Translations under genes and position numbers: made by a program
Origin: Pseudomonas asgharzadehiana
Lineage (GTDB): Bacteria; Pseudomonadota; Gammaproteobacteria; Pseudomonadales; Pseudomonadaceae
NCBI RefSeq assembly: GCF_019139815.1
Contig: NZ_CP077079.1
Coordinates: 2,852,001 to 2,916,000, forward strand
DNA: 64,000 bases
Direction of reading: 5' to 3'
The notes under the pieces: model-generated
Databases searched by the model: none
The model's input: the letters and a program-made list of their open reading frames with translations, nothing else
Told to the model about the DNA's origin: nothing
Shown here: one piece after another, positions 57,379-64,000 of the stretch
Position numbering within the stretch: position 1 is the first letter of the stretch
Layout: the number at the start of each line of letters is the position of its first letter

Positions 57379-58380
57379 TCAGTCCGCCTGGGTCATGCCG
57401 ATGGAGCGGCAGGGTTGGTCGATGAGGGTTTTGAGTTCGGCATCGAGGCCGAGCAGGGTCAGGGTCACGCCCATCATTTCAAGGGAAGTGAAGTAGTTGC
57501 CGACGTAGCAGCGATGGATCTTCAGCCCCTTGGCCTTGAGCTGTTTTTCGACCTCAGCGTAGAAAATGTACAACTCCATCACCGGCGTGGCGCCGAGCCC
57601 CGAAACCAGCACCACCACACTGTCGTCCTGGCTGAAATCGCGGTCTTCAAGGATCGGCGCGAGCATGCGTTCGGCCATCGCGGCGGCCGGTTCGACAGGG
57701 ATGACTTGAATGCCCGGTTCGCCATGATGACCGATGCCCAGCTCCATCTGGCCAGCGGGGATCTGGAAGTTCGGTTTGCCCACGGCCGCAATGGTGCAGG
57801 GGGTGAGACCGATGCCGATCGAGCGACAGTGATCGACGGTTTTCTGGGCAACACGAATCACGCCATCCAGATCGTAATGCTGGGCGGCAGCGGCGCCGCC
57901 GACCTTCCACATGAAAATTTCGCCAGCCACGCCACGGCGCTTGGCAATCTCGGCCTTGGGCGCCGAGGCCACGTCGTCGTTGGCGACCACTGTGCGGATG
58001 CGCATGTCTTTGCTGGCGGCCATCTTCATGGCCAGCTTCACGTTCATATTGTCGCCGGCATAGTTGCCGTACAGGCAGGCTACGCCGGCACCCTGGTCGG
58101 CGGCCCGGAAGGCGTCGAAGAAGCTTTTGGCGGTGGGCGAGGAGAAAATCTCGCCCACCGCCACCGCGTCGACCAGGCCCGGGCCGACATAGCCGAGAAA
58201 CGCAGGCTCATGGCCCGAACCGCCGCCGGTGACGATGCCCACGCGGCCCTGGCCCGATGGCCTGGCCTTGACGATGACGCGCGGGTTGGCCTCGTATTGG
58301 CGCAGTTCGGGATGCGCGACCAGGATGCCGCGCAGCATGTCCTCGACCACTTGGTCCGGATCGTTGATGACTCGATTCAT
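57379..58380 (-). CDS. dhaK: DhaK-type kinase subunit
   Basis: A 333-residue substrate-binding subunit of the dihydroxyacetone kinase family. GIVTGGGSGHEPAFLGYVG (about 48-66) and YGNYAGDNMNVKLA bind the ketone substrate. The histidine that forms a hemiaminal with the carbonyl lies in ELGIGHHGEPGI (about 215-219). AAGGAG precedes the ATG. A REPIN separates it from the zinc dehydrogenase gene upstream. Relatives phosphorylate dihydroxyacetone or C4 ketoses (L- or D-erythrulose). The neighbouring dehydrogenase makes the C4 option attractive, but that is inference. Confidence 0.92.
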   Translation of the reverse strand: MNRVINDPDQVVEDMLRGILVAHPELRQYEANPRVIVKARPSGQGRVGIVTGGGSGHEPAFLGYVGPGLVDAVAVGEIFSSPTAKSFFDAFRAADQGAGVACLYGNYAGDNMNVKLAMKMAASKDMRIRTVVANDDVASAPKAEIAKRRGVAGEIFMWKVGGAAAAQHYDLDGVIRVAQKTVDHCRSIGIGLTPCTIAAVGKPNFQIPAGQMELGIGHHGEPGIQVIPVEPAAAMAERMLAPILEDRDFSQDDSVVVLVSGLGATPVMELYIFYAEVEKQLKAKGLKIHRCYVGNYFTSLEMMGVTLTLLGLDAELKTLIDQPCRSIGMTQAD

Positions 58381-58422
58381 AACGCGGGCTCCTTTTTTTT
58401 TATTGGTTCACCACTATCCAGG

Positions 58423-58505
58423 GTGGGAGGGCGCTCCCGATAGCGGTGTGTCAGTCAGCTTATCTATCACTGTTAAATCGCAATCGGGAGCAAGCCCCCT
58501 CAGAC
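58423..58505. repeat. Degenerate REPIN inside the polyol operon
   Basis: Left arm GTGGGAGGGCGCTCCCGATA and right arm ATCGGGAGCAAGCCCCCTCA no longer pair at their outermost bases. The inner GTGTGTCAGTC is kept. It lies between the zinc dehydrogenase and dhaK genes. Confidence 0.75.
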
Positions 58506-58524
58506 CTTTGGATAGGTGGTGGGC

Positions 58525-59640
58525 TTAAGGCTGCAGTACAACCTTGAGTGATTTATCGCCACGCTCCATCACTGCAAACGCCTCCTTGAAGTCCGCCAGC
58601 GCAAACTTGTGGGTCACCACATCGCGCATGTCGATCTTGCGGTTGCCGATAAAGTCGATGGCCCTCGGGTACATGTACGGCCCCAGGTGCGAGCCCAGGA
58701 TATCCAGTTCCTTGCGGTCGCCAATGATCGACCAGTCCACCGTGGCCTCGTCGTTGAACACGCTGAATTCGACAAACCGCCCCAACTTGCGCAGCATCGC
58801 CAGCCCCTGGTTCACCGCTTTATGGTGCCCGGTGGCTTCGATATAGATGTCGCAACCGTAGCCGTCGGTGATCTCGCGGATTTTCGCCAGTACGTCCACT
58901 TCGGCGGGGTTCCACACCTCGTCCGCGCCCATGCGCAGGGCGAGGGCGGCGCGTTCGGGTTTCATGTCCAGCACGATGAGTTTTTTCGGATTGCGCAAAC
59001 GCACGGCGCCGATGATGCCCAGGCCCAGTGTGCCGGCGCCTGCGACCACCACGATATCGTCATGGTCGACATTCGCGCGTTCCGCCGCGTGCAGCGAGCA
59101 GGCCAGCGGTTCGATCAGGATCGCCTCGTCAGGCGCAATGGACTCCGGCACTTTGTGAATAATGCCTTCCTTGGTGAAGATCATGTACTGGGCCATGGCG
59201 CCCTGCACATTGTTCTGAAAACCATAGAGGTCATGCTTCTGGCACATCCAGTACTGGCCGTGGTTACAGAAGCGACAGCCCCAGCACGGCACGATCTGCT
59301 CGGAAATCACCCGGTCACCGACGGCCACGCCGCGCTTTTCCGCGCCAGGGCCCAGTGCGACCACGCGGCACACGAACTCATGCCCAGGGATCATCGGTGG
59401 CTTCACGTAGCGGGGTTGCTCGGCGTCACCCCAGAACGACGGGGCGCCGCGATAGGTCTTGATATCACCCATGCAAATGCCGCACAGCTCGACCTTGGTG
59501 AGGATTTCATCGGGGCCGGGGGTGGGGACGTCGACGGTTTCCAGGCGGTAGTCTTCCGGGCCGTGGCAGACCACGGCCTGCATGGTTTTCGGGATAGCCG
59601 GGGACAGCTGTTCTGGTGTGCGTTCGGTAGCGGTGGACAT
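58525..59640 (-). CDS. Zinc-dependent dehydrogenase resembling erythritol/L-threitol dehydrogenase
   Basis: A 371-residue medium-chain dehydrogenase. Zinc ligands show as C53 (ELCGICMGD), the H-E pair in IPGHEFVC, and a structural-zinc-type cluster C-x2-C-x2-C-x7-C (CWGCRFCNHGQYWMC). The NAD site is VVAGAGTLGLGIIGAV. TMQAVVCHGPEDYRLE, GAPSFWGDAEQPRYV and EQIVPCWGCRFCNHGQYWMC closely resemble the erythritol/L-threitol dehydrogenases I remember from actinobacterial C4-polyol operons. The reaction would be polyol to L-erythrulose with NAD+. The adjacent ketose kinase subunits support that reading. Other polyols remain possible. Confidence 0.85.
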   Translation of the reverse strand: MSTATERTPEQLSPAIPKTMQAVVCHGPEDYRLETVDVPTPGPDEILTKVELCGICMGDIKTYRGAPSFWGDAEQPRYVKPPMIPGHEFVCRVVALGPGAEKRGVAVGDRVISEQIVPCWGCRFCNHGQYWMCQKHDLYGFQNNVQGAMAQYMIFTKEGIIHKVPESIAPDEAILIEPLACSLHAAERANVDHDDIVVVAGAGTLGLGIIGAVRLRNPKKLIVLDMKPERAALALRMGADEVWNPAEVDVLAKIREITDGYGCDIYIEATGHHKAVNQGLAMLRKLGRFVEFSVFNDEATVDWSIIGDRKELDILGSHLGPYMYPRAIDFIGNRKIDMRDVVTHKFALADFKEAFAVMERGDKSLKVVLQP

Positions 59641-59665
59641 GACAGGACCTCACGAAAAAAATCAA

Positions 59666-60421
59666 TTACTGAATGCTGTAGCCGCCGTCGATCACCATGT
59701 TGGCGCCGGTGACCATCTGGGCCGCGTCGCTGAGCAGGTACAACGCCAGCCCGGCGATTTCTTCGGGTTGGGCAAAACGGCCCGCCGGGATCTGCAATTT
59801 GGCCCGCTCACCCACGTCGCCGGCCCAGGCTTTTTTGCCCAGGGCGGTCTCGACAATGGTGGGCGAGATGGCGTTGACGGTAATCCGGGGCGCCCATTCC
59901 ATGGCCAATACCTTGGTCATGCCGACGATGGCCGCTTTGCTCGCGCAGTAGGCGACGTGCCGGTCCAGGCCGATCACGGCGGCCTGGGAGGCGAGGTTGA
60001 CGATGCGTCCGCTGCCTTGGGCGAGCATGTGCCGGGCACAGGCTTGCGCCACGAAAAAGCTGGCCTTGAGGTTGATATCCAGGGTGGTGTCCCAGGCGCT
60101 TTCGCTGACCTGCAGAGCCTTGTCCAGCAGTACCACGCCGGCGCTGTTGATCAGGTAATCCAGGCGTTGGAACTGTTCGAATACGCTGTCGATGGTGTGC
60201 TGTATCTGGCCGACCTGGGCGAGGTCGACGGCGATGCCCAGGTGCCCGGCACCCAGCTTGGCGGCCACGTCCACCACCGTCGGGTCGCGGTCCAGCAAGG
60301 CCACGCGCGCGCCGCGCTCCGCCAGTAGGTGGGCGCAAGCCAGCCCGATGCCGGCGGCGCCTCCGGTGATCACCGCGCAGCGGCCGGTGAGGTCGAAGGC
60401 TTGGTTCCAGAAACCAGACAT
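59666..60421 (-). CDS. SDR-family polyol/sugar dehydrogenase
   Basis: A 251-residue classical short-chain dehydrogenase. The NAD(P) motif is TGGAAGIG (about 19-26). The downstream NSAG, catalytic serine (LASQAAV), Y-x3-K (YCASK) and the IDGGYS end are all present. D60-type acidic residues after beta-2 (LLDRD) favour NAD. It resembles polyol dehydrogenases of the D-threitol/D-arabitol type. Within this operon it probably oxidises a second stereoisomer, or reduces a ketose. GGAG lies upstream of the ATG. Confidence 0.87.
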   Translation of the reverse strand: MSGFWNQAFDLTGRCAVITGGAAGIGLACAHLLAERGARVALLDRDPTVVDVAAKLGAGHLGIAVDLAQVGQIQHTIDSVFEQFQRLDYLINSAGVVLLDKALQVSESAWDTTLDINLKASFFVAQACARHMLAQGSGRIVNLASQAAVIGLDRHVAYCASKAAIVGMTKVLAMEWAPRITVNAISPTIVETALGKKAWAGDVGERAKLQIPAGRFAQPEEIAGLALYLLSDAAQMVTGANMVIDGGYSIQ

Positions 60422-60459
60422 GAACAGACTCCATTTTTAAGCAGAGGGGAGATCAAAGT

Positions 60460-60485
60460 GTGGGAGGGAGCAAGCCCCCTCCCAC
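60460..60485. repeat. REP hairpin inside the polyol operon
   Basis: GTGGGAGGG and CCCTCCCAC pair perfectly, and flanking bases extend the stem (AAGT...ACTT, 60456-60489). It lies between the binding-protein gene and the SDR gene. Confidence 0.85.
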
Positions 60486-60510
60486 ACTTGGCTGTATTTC
60501 AAGTCAATAA

Positions 60511-61518
60511 CTACTTGCCGCCGCTGACTTGTTTGTACAGCGCATCCGCATTGGCATTGGTCACCGGCACCCACGGCAGGATGTAGTTCTTGGCGGTGCC
60601 ATCGGCCCATTTCACATCCTTGCCATACCGCTCCCAGATCACCGACCGGGGCTTGTAGTCTTTACCGGCCAATGCGCGCAATGCCACGTCCAGCGCGCCT
60701 TGGGATTGGGCCTGGGCATCCTGGAGGAAGGTGGTGACTTCATCTTTTTTTGCCGCCTGGATCGCGTCCGGCATGCCGTCGATCGACGTCACGGGCACGT
60801 CTTTGGCGGTCAGTCCATGGGACTTCAGGGCCTGCACGGCACCGAGGGCCATGTCGTCGTTCTGTGCGATCACGCCATTGATGCCCTTGGGGTGCGCGTT
60901 CAGCCAGTCCTCGGTGAGCGCCAAGGCCTGGGCGCGATCCCAGTTGGCGGTCTTTTTCTCGATAATCTTGATGTCGGGGTATTTGCCCAGCACTTCCAGC
61001 TCGCCTTTTTCCCGGTCGATCTGCGCCGACTGGCCAATCGGGCCCTGGATGATCACCACATTGCCTTTGCCCTTGAGCTTGTCGGCCATGGCCTGGGCCT
61101 GCAGGCGTCCGCCTTCCACGTCGTCATTGCCCACATACGGCACGCTGGCATCGGCAACTTTGGCATTCGAGGCCACGACGACCACGTCATTGCTCATGGC
61201 TGCCTTGACGGTACCGATACCGGCCTTGGTATCGATCGGCACGAACAGAATGGCGTCGAAGCGTTGGGTCACCATGTTTTCGATCTGGTTGTTTTGGGTC
61301 AGGGCGTCGTAGTTGCCGTCGAACACGGTCAACTGCACGGTGCCGTCCTTGACCGCCGGATGTTCCTTCAACTCGCGTACCCAGTTCTGCATGAACTGGC
61401 CCTTGAGGCCGTAGACGGCCGCGCCGACCTTGTAGGTCTTGCCGTCGGCGGCCAGGGCGATACTGCTGGCGAGCAGGGAGAGAGCCGCCGCGGCGGCAAA
61501 GGTGGTACCCAGTTTCAT
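60511..61518 (-). CDS. Sugar/polyol ABC transporter periplasmic binding protein
   Basis: A 335-residue RbsB-type binding protein. The signal peptide ends SSIALA-AD near residue 24. KTYKVGAAVYGLKGQFMQNW, FDAILFVPIDTKAG, VVVASNAKVAD, VGNDDVEGGRLQAQAM, NVVIIQGPIGQSAQIDREKG, VIAQNDDMALGA and SIDGMPDAIQA form the cleft. GGAG precedes the ATG. It is encoded downstream of the permease and ATPase of the same importer and upstream of the polyol enzymes. The ligand is probably the polyol or sugar that the operon degrades. Confidence 0.92.
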   Translation of the reverse strand: MKLGTTFAAAAALSLLASSIALAADGKTYKVGAAVYGLKGQFMQNWVRELKEHPAVKDGTVQLTVFDGNYDALTQNNQIENMVTQRFDAILFVPIDTKAGIGTVKAAMSNDVVVVASNAKVADASVPYVGNDDVEGGRLQAQAMADKLKGKGNVVIIQGPIGQSAQIDREKGELEVLGKYPDIKIIEKKTANWDRAQALALTEDWLNAHPKGINGVIAQNDDMALGAVQALKSHGLTAKDVPVTSIDGMPDAIQAAKKDEVTTFLQDAQAQSQGALDVALRALAGKDYKPRSVIWERYGKDVKWADGTAKNYILPWVPVTNANADALYKQVSGGK

Positions 61519-61555
61519 GAGCGGAACTCCAGTTATTGTTGTAGTGGGGCGTTCT

Positions 61556-62545
61556 CTAGCGTTTTTTCTTGCGCCATACGTCGATCAGTACTGCGAACAC
61601 GATGATCAGGCCCTTGGCGACCTGCTGGTAATAGGAGGAAACGCCGAGCAGGTTCAGCCCGTTATTGATCACGCCGATCAACAGCGCGCCAAACAACGTG
61701 CCGACAATGCTGCCGGTACCGCCCGACAGGCTGGTGCCGCCGATTACCACCGCGGCAATCGCGTCCAGCTCATAAGACACCCCGGCCTGGGGCAGGGCGG
61801 ATGTGGTGCGCGCCGACAGCACCACGCCGGCCAGCCCGGCGAGCAGGCCCGAGACCACGTACACCGAAAACATCACCTTGCGCACGCCGATACCCGAGGT
61901 GCGCGCGCTTTTTTCGTTGCCGCCCACCGCATACACATAGCGGCCGTAGGTGGTGTAGCGCAGCACCATCCAGAAAATCAGCGCGACCACCGCGAAGATC
62001 ATGATCGGCACCCCAATCGGGCCAACCTTGCCGATACCCAGCGCCAGGTAGGCGTCGGGCAGGTCGGTGATCGGGCTGCCGTCGTTGAGAATAAAGGTCA
62101 TGCCGCGCGCAATGCTGAGCATGCCGAGGGTGGCCACGAACGGCGGGATCGACAGGTTGGCGACCATGAAACCGTTGACCACCCCAAGCATCGCCCCGGC
62201 GAACATCCCGGCGCTGACGGCGGCCAGCAAGCCGTAGCCCTGGGTGGCAACCATGGCGCTGCACAATCCGGCAAAGGCCAGGATCGAGCCCACCGACAGG
62301 TCGATGCCCTTGGTCAGGATCACGTAGGTCATGCCCACGGCGAGAATGCCGTTGATGGAGGTCTGGCGCAGGATGTCCATCCAGTTGCGCCAGGTCATGA
62401 AGTATTCGCTGCAGAACGCCATCACCACGCACAGCAGGATAAACACCAGCGGCAGGCCGAAGCGGTCCAGGGACAGGCGCAGGCGACTGCGCGGCGCGGT
62501 GGTGACAGGCACGGTGGCGGGGGCGGAGAGTGTTTTGGCGTTCAT
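61556..62545 (-). CDS. Sugar/polyol ABC transporter permease
   Basis: A 329-residue RbsC-family permease with about eight to ten membrane spans. [58 protein letters not shown] and [20 protein letters not shown] are the family marks. Its ATG overlaps the stop of the ATPase gene (ATGA), showing coupling. It works with the binding protein encoded 37 bases downstream. Confidence 0.94.
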   Translation of the reverse strand: MNAKTLSAPATVPVTTAPRSRLRLSLDRFGLPLVFILLCVVMAFCSEYFMTWRNWMDILRQTSINGILAVGMTYVILTKGIDLSVGSILAFAGLCSAMVATQGYGLLAAVSAGMFAGAMLGVVNGFMVANLSIPPFVATLGMLSIARGMTFILNDGSPITDLPDAYLALGIGKVGPIGVPIMIFAVVALIFWMVLRYTTYGRYVYAVGGNEKSARTSGIGVRKVMFSVYVVSGLLAGLAGVVLSARTTSALPQAGVSYELDAIAAVVIGGTSLSGGTGSIVGTLFGALLIGVINNGLNLLGVSSYYQQVAKGLIIVFAVLIDVWRKKKR

Positions 62546-64000
62546 GAGGCAAGACTCAACAAGGCTTCCTGGGAAAGGGCAGTGTCGGTGCTGATGGTCA
62601 CCAGCCGGCCGCCCTTGAATACGGCGATGCGATCGCTCAGGTGCAGCAGTTCCGGGGCTTCCGACGACACCACGATGGCCGCACCGCCGGCACGTACGAA
62701 CTGGTCCAGCAGGTGGTAGATCTCCTGCTTGGCGCCTTCATCGATGCCGCGGGTCGGCTCGTCGCACAGCAGGCACACCGGTTCGGTGGACAGGCATTTG
62801 GCAAGCACCACTTTCTGCTGGTTGCCGCCGCTCATGGAAGCCACCGGCAGTTCCAGGGAGCTGGTCTTGATCTGCAGGCGCTTGACCATGTCCTGGGCGA
62901 GTTGGTTTTCCTTGCGGGCATTGATCAGCGACCAACTCGACAGGCGCTTGTAGGCCGACAGCGCGATGTTCGACAGAATGCTGCCGGTCAGCACCAGGCC
63001 GCTGTCTTTGCGGTCTTCGGTGACCAGCGACATGCCGGCGTTGATAGTCGCCTTGGGCAGGCCCGCCGGCATCGGCTTGCCTTGCAGGGTGACGCTGCCG
63101 GAGTCCGCCACCGTCAGGCCATAGATACAGTTGAGGAACTCGCTGCGGCCCGAGCCCATCAGGCCATAGATGCCGAGAATCTCGCCCTGGCGCAGGTGCA
63201 GGCTGATGTCATGGAATTCGCCGGTGCGGCTCAGGTGGTCGACTTGCAGGCAGGTGTTGGCGGCGCATTCGCGGCCGACCTTGTGGTCGATGCGCGTCAG
63301 TTCCTGGCCGACGATGCCGCGCACCAGGTGGTCGCGGTCGATATCGGCCATGCGCCCGCTTTCCACGAATGTGCCATCGCGGAAGATGCTGTAGTCATCG
63401 GCGATCTGCGCCAGCTCGCTCAAGCGGTGCGATACATACACGATGCCTGCGCCTCGCGCGGTGAGGCGGCGGATCGCTTTGAACAGGGTCTCGGTCTCAC
63501 GCTCGCCGATGGCCGACGTCGGCTCGTCCATGATCATCACCTGGCAGTCATGGCTGAACGCCTTGGCGATTTCCACCAGTTGGATCTGCGCCACGCTCAG
63601 GCGATGCATGGGGCTGGTGGCGTCGACGTCGAACTCCAGGCTTTCGAGCAGCTCGCGGGTGCGGCGGTTGAGCGTCTTGTTGTCGACGATGCAGCCGGCG
63701 CGACGCGGTTCGCGGCCCAGCCAGATATTTTCGGCGACGGTCATAGAGGGGATGGGTTCCAGCTCCTGGGTGATCATCGCGATCCCCGCCGCGAGAGCTT
63801 CACTGGGGCGGTTGAACTGCACCGGTGCGCCGTTGAGCAGGAGGGTCCCGGCATCACGCTGGGTGATCCCCATGAGGATGCTCAGGAAAGTCGATTTACC
63901 TGCACCGTTGCCGCCGCACAGGGCGTGGACGCTGCCGGCCCGCAGAGAGAGGCGCCCGTCACGCAGGGCAGGGATGCCGGCGTAAGCCTTGGCGACATGT
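62542..64000 (-). CDS. Sugar/polyol ABC transporter ATP-binding protein, 5' end missing
   Basis: A duplicated sugar ABC ATPase whose frame runs off the right edge; about 485 codons are present. The first Walker A is near the edge (LCGGNGAGKSTFLSILMG), then signature LSVAQIQLVEIAKAF and Walker [10 protein letters not shown]. Domain 2 has the degenerate GLMGSGRSEF, signature MSGGNQQKVVLAKCL and [11 protein letters not shown]. An internal ATG at 63873 is not the start, because the Walker A motif lies upstream of it in frame. It is the most upstream gene of the polyol operon visible here. Confidence 0.93.
   Translation of the reverse strand, partial: HVAKAYAGIPALRDGRLSLRAGSVHALCGGNGAGKSTFLSILMGITQRDAGTLLLNGAPVQFNRPSEALAAGIAMITQELEPIPSMTVAENIWLGREPRRAGCIVDNKTLNRRTRELLESLEFDVDATSPMHRLSVAQIQLVEIAKAFSHDCQVMIMDEPTSAIGERETETLFKAIRRLTARGAGIVYVSHRLSELAQIADDYSIFRDGTFVESGRMADIDRDHLVRGIVGQELTRIDHKVGRECAANTCLQVDHLSRTGEFHDISLHLRQGEILGIYGLMGSGRSEFLNCIYGLTVADSGSVTLQGKPMPAGLPKATINAGMSLVTEDRKDSGLVLTGSILSNIALSAYKRLSSWSLINARKENQLAQDMVKRLQIKTSSLELPVASMSGGNQQKVVLAKCLSTEPVCLLCDEPTRGIDEGAKQEIYHLLDQFVRAGGAAIVVSSEAPELLHLSDRIAVFKGGRLVTISTDTALSQEALLSLAS

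Overview
The window looks like a chromosomal segment of a fluorescent-group Pseudomonas. It is GC-rich with Pseudomonas codon use. It carries the lexA2-imuA-imuB-dnaE2 mutagenesis cassette, an OprD porin, an HglS-type 2-oxoadipate dioxygenase and a complete myo-inositol (iol) locus. About a dozen copies of the GTGGGAGGG...CCCTCCCAC REP/REPIN family, typical of P. fluorescens genomes, sit between genes. I saw no rRNA, tRNA or CRISPR array. Genes at both window edges are cut.

Layout. 1-5600 is an organosulfur region on the minus strand: a 3-mercaptopropionate/cysteine dioxygenase, a four-domain rhodanese, an SsuA-like binding protein and a flavin (LLM) monooxygenase. A divergent LysR regulator and a class II aldolase/adducin protein lie beside it. 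5600-9740 holds a SRPBCC protein, an OmpR-type two-component system, and a divergent membrane protein plus a 24-residue membrane peptide behind a candidate sigma-54 promoter. 9765-23730 is the inositol locus: RpiR-type iolR, then iolC-iolE-iolB-iolI-iolD-iolG, a Gfo/Idh/MocA oxidoreductase and an ABC sugar importer. Two near-identical GGAA-N6-TTCC palindromes, one in front of iolC and one in front of the transporter, point to IolR control of both.

24000-32400 is mixed: a cysteine-poor DksA paralogue, a chemoreceptor with a C-terminal sensor, several small proteins, a glycine-betaine-type binding protein, a frameshifted TonB receptor, DUF2946 and DUF3995 proteins. 32370-38261 is an Rhs polymorphic-toxin locus. 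Its GC-rich core ends in a low-GC HNH/EndoVII-like toxin tip, followed by a candidate immunity gene and low-GC fragments. 38413-44141 is the LexA2 mutasome, with a perfect GTAC-N4-GTAC operator sitting on the lexA2 ribosome binding site. It is followed by a hybrid histidine kinase and a UvrA-like ATPase.

48590-56679 contains a transketolase, a DUF465 protein, HglS, an OprD porin, an SCP2 protein, a histidine phosphatase and SohB. 56731-64000 is a minus-strand carbohydrate operon: an ABC importer, an SDR, a zinc dehydrogenase resembling erythritol/L-threitol dehydrogenases, and split DhaK/DhaL kinase subunits. I read it as a candidate C4-polyol catabolic operon. The main points for a second look are the Rhs tip and its odd start, the operator-on-RBS arrangement at lexA2, the shared IolR sites, the TonB receptor frameshift and the REPIN subfamilies.
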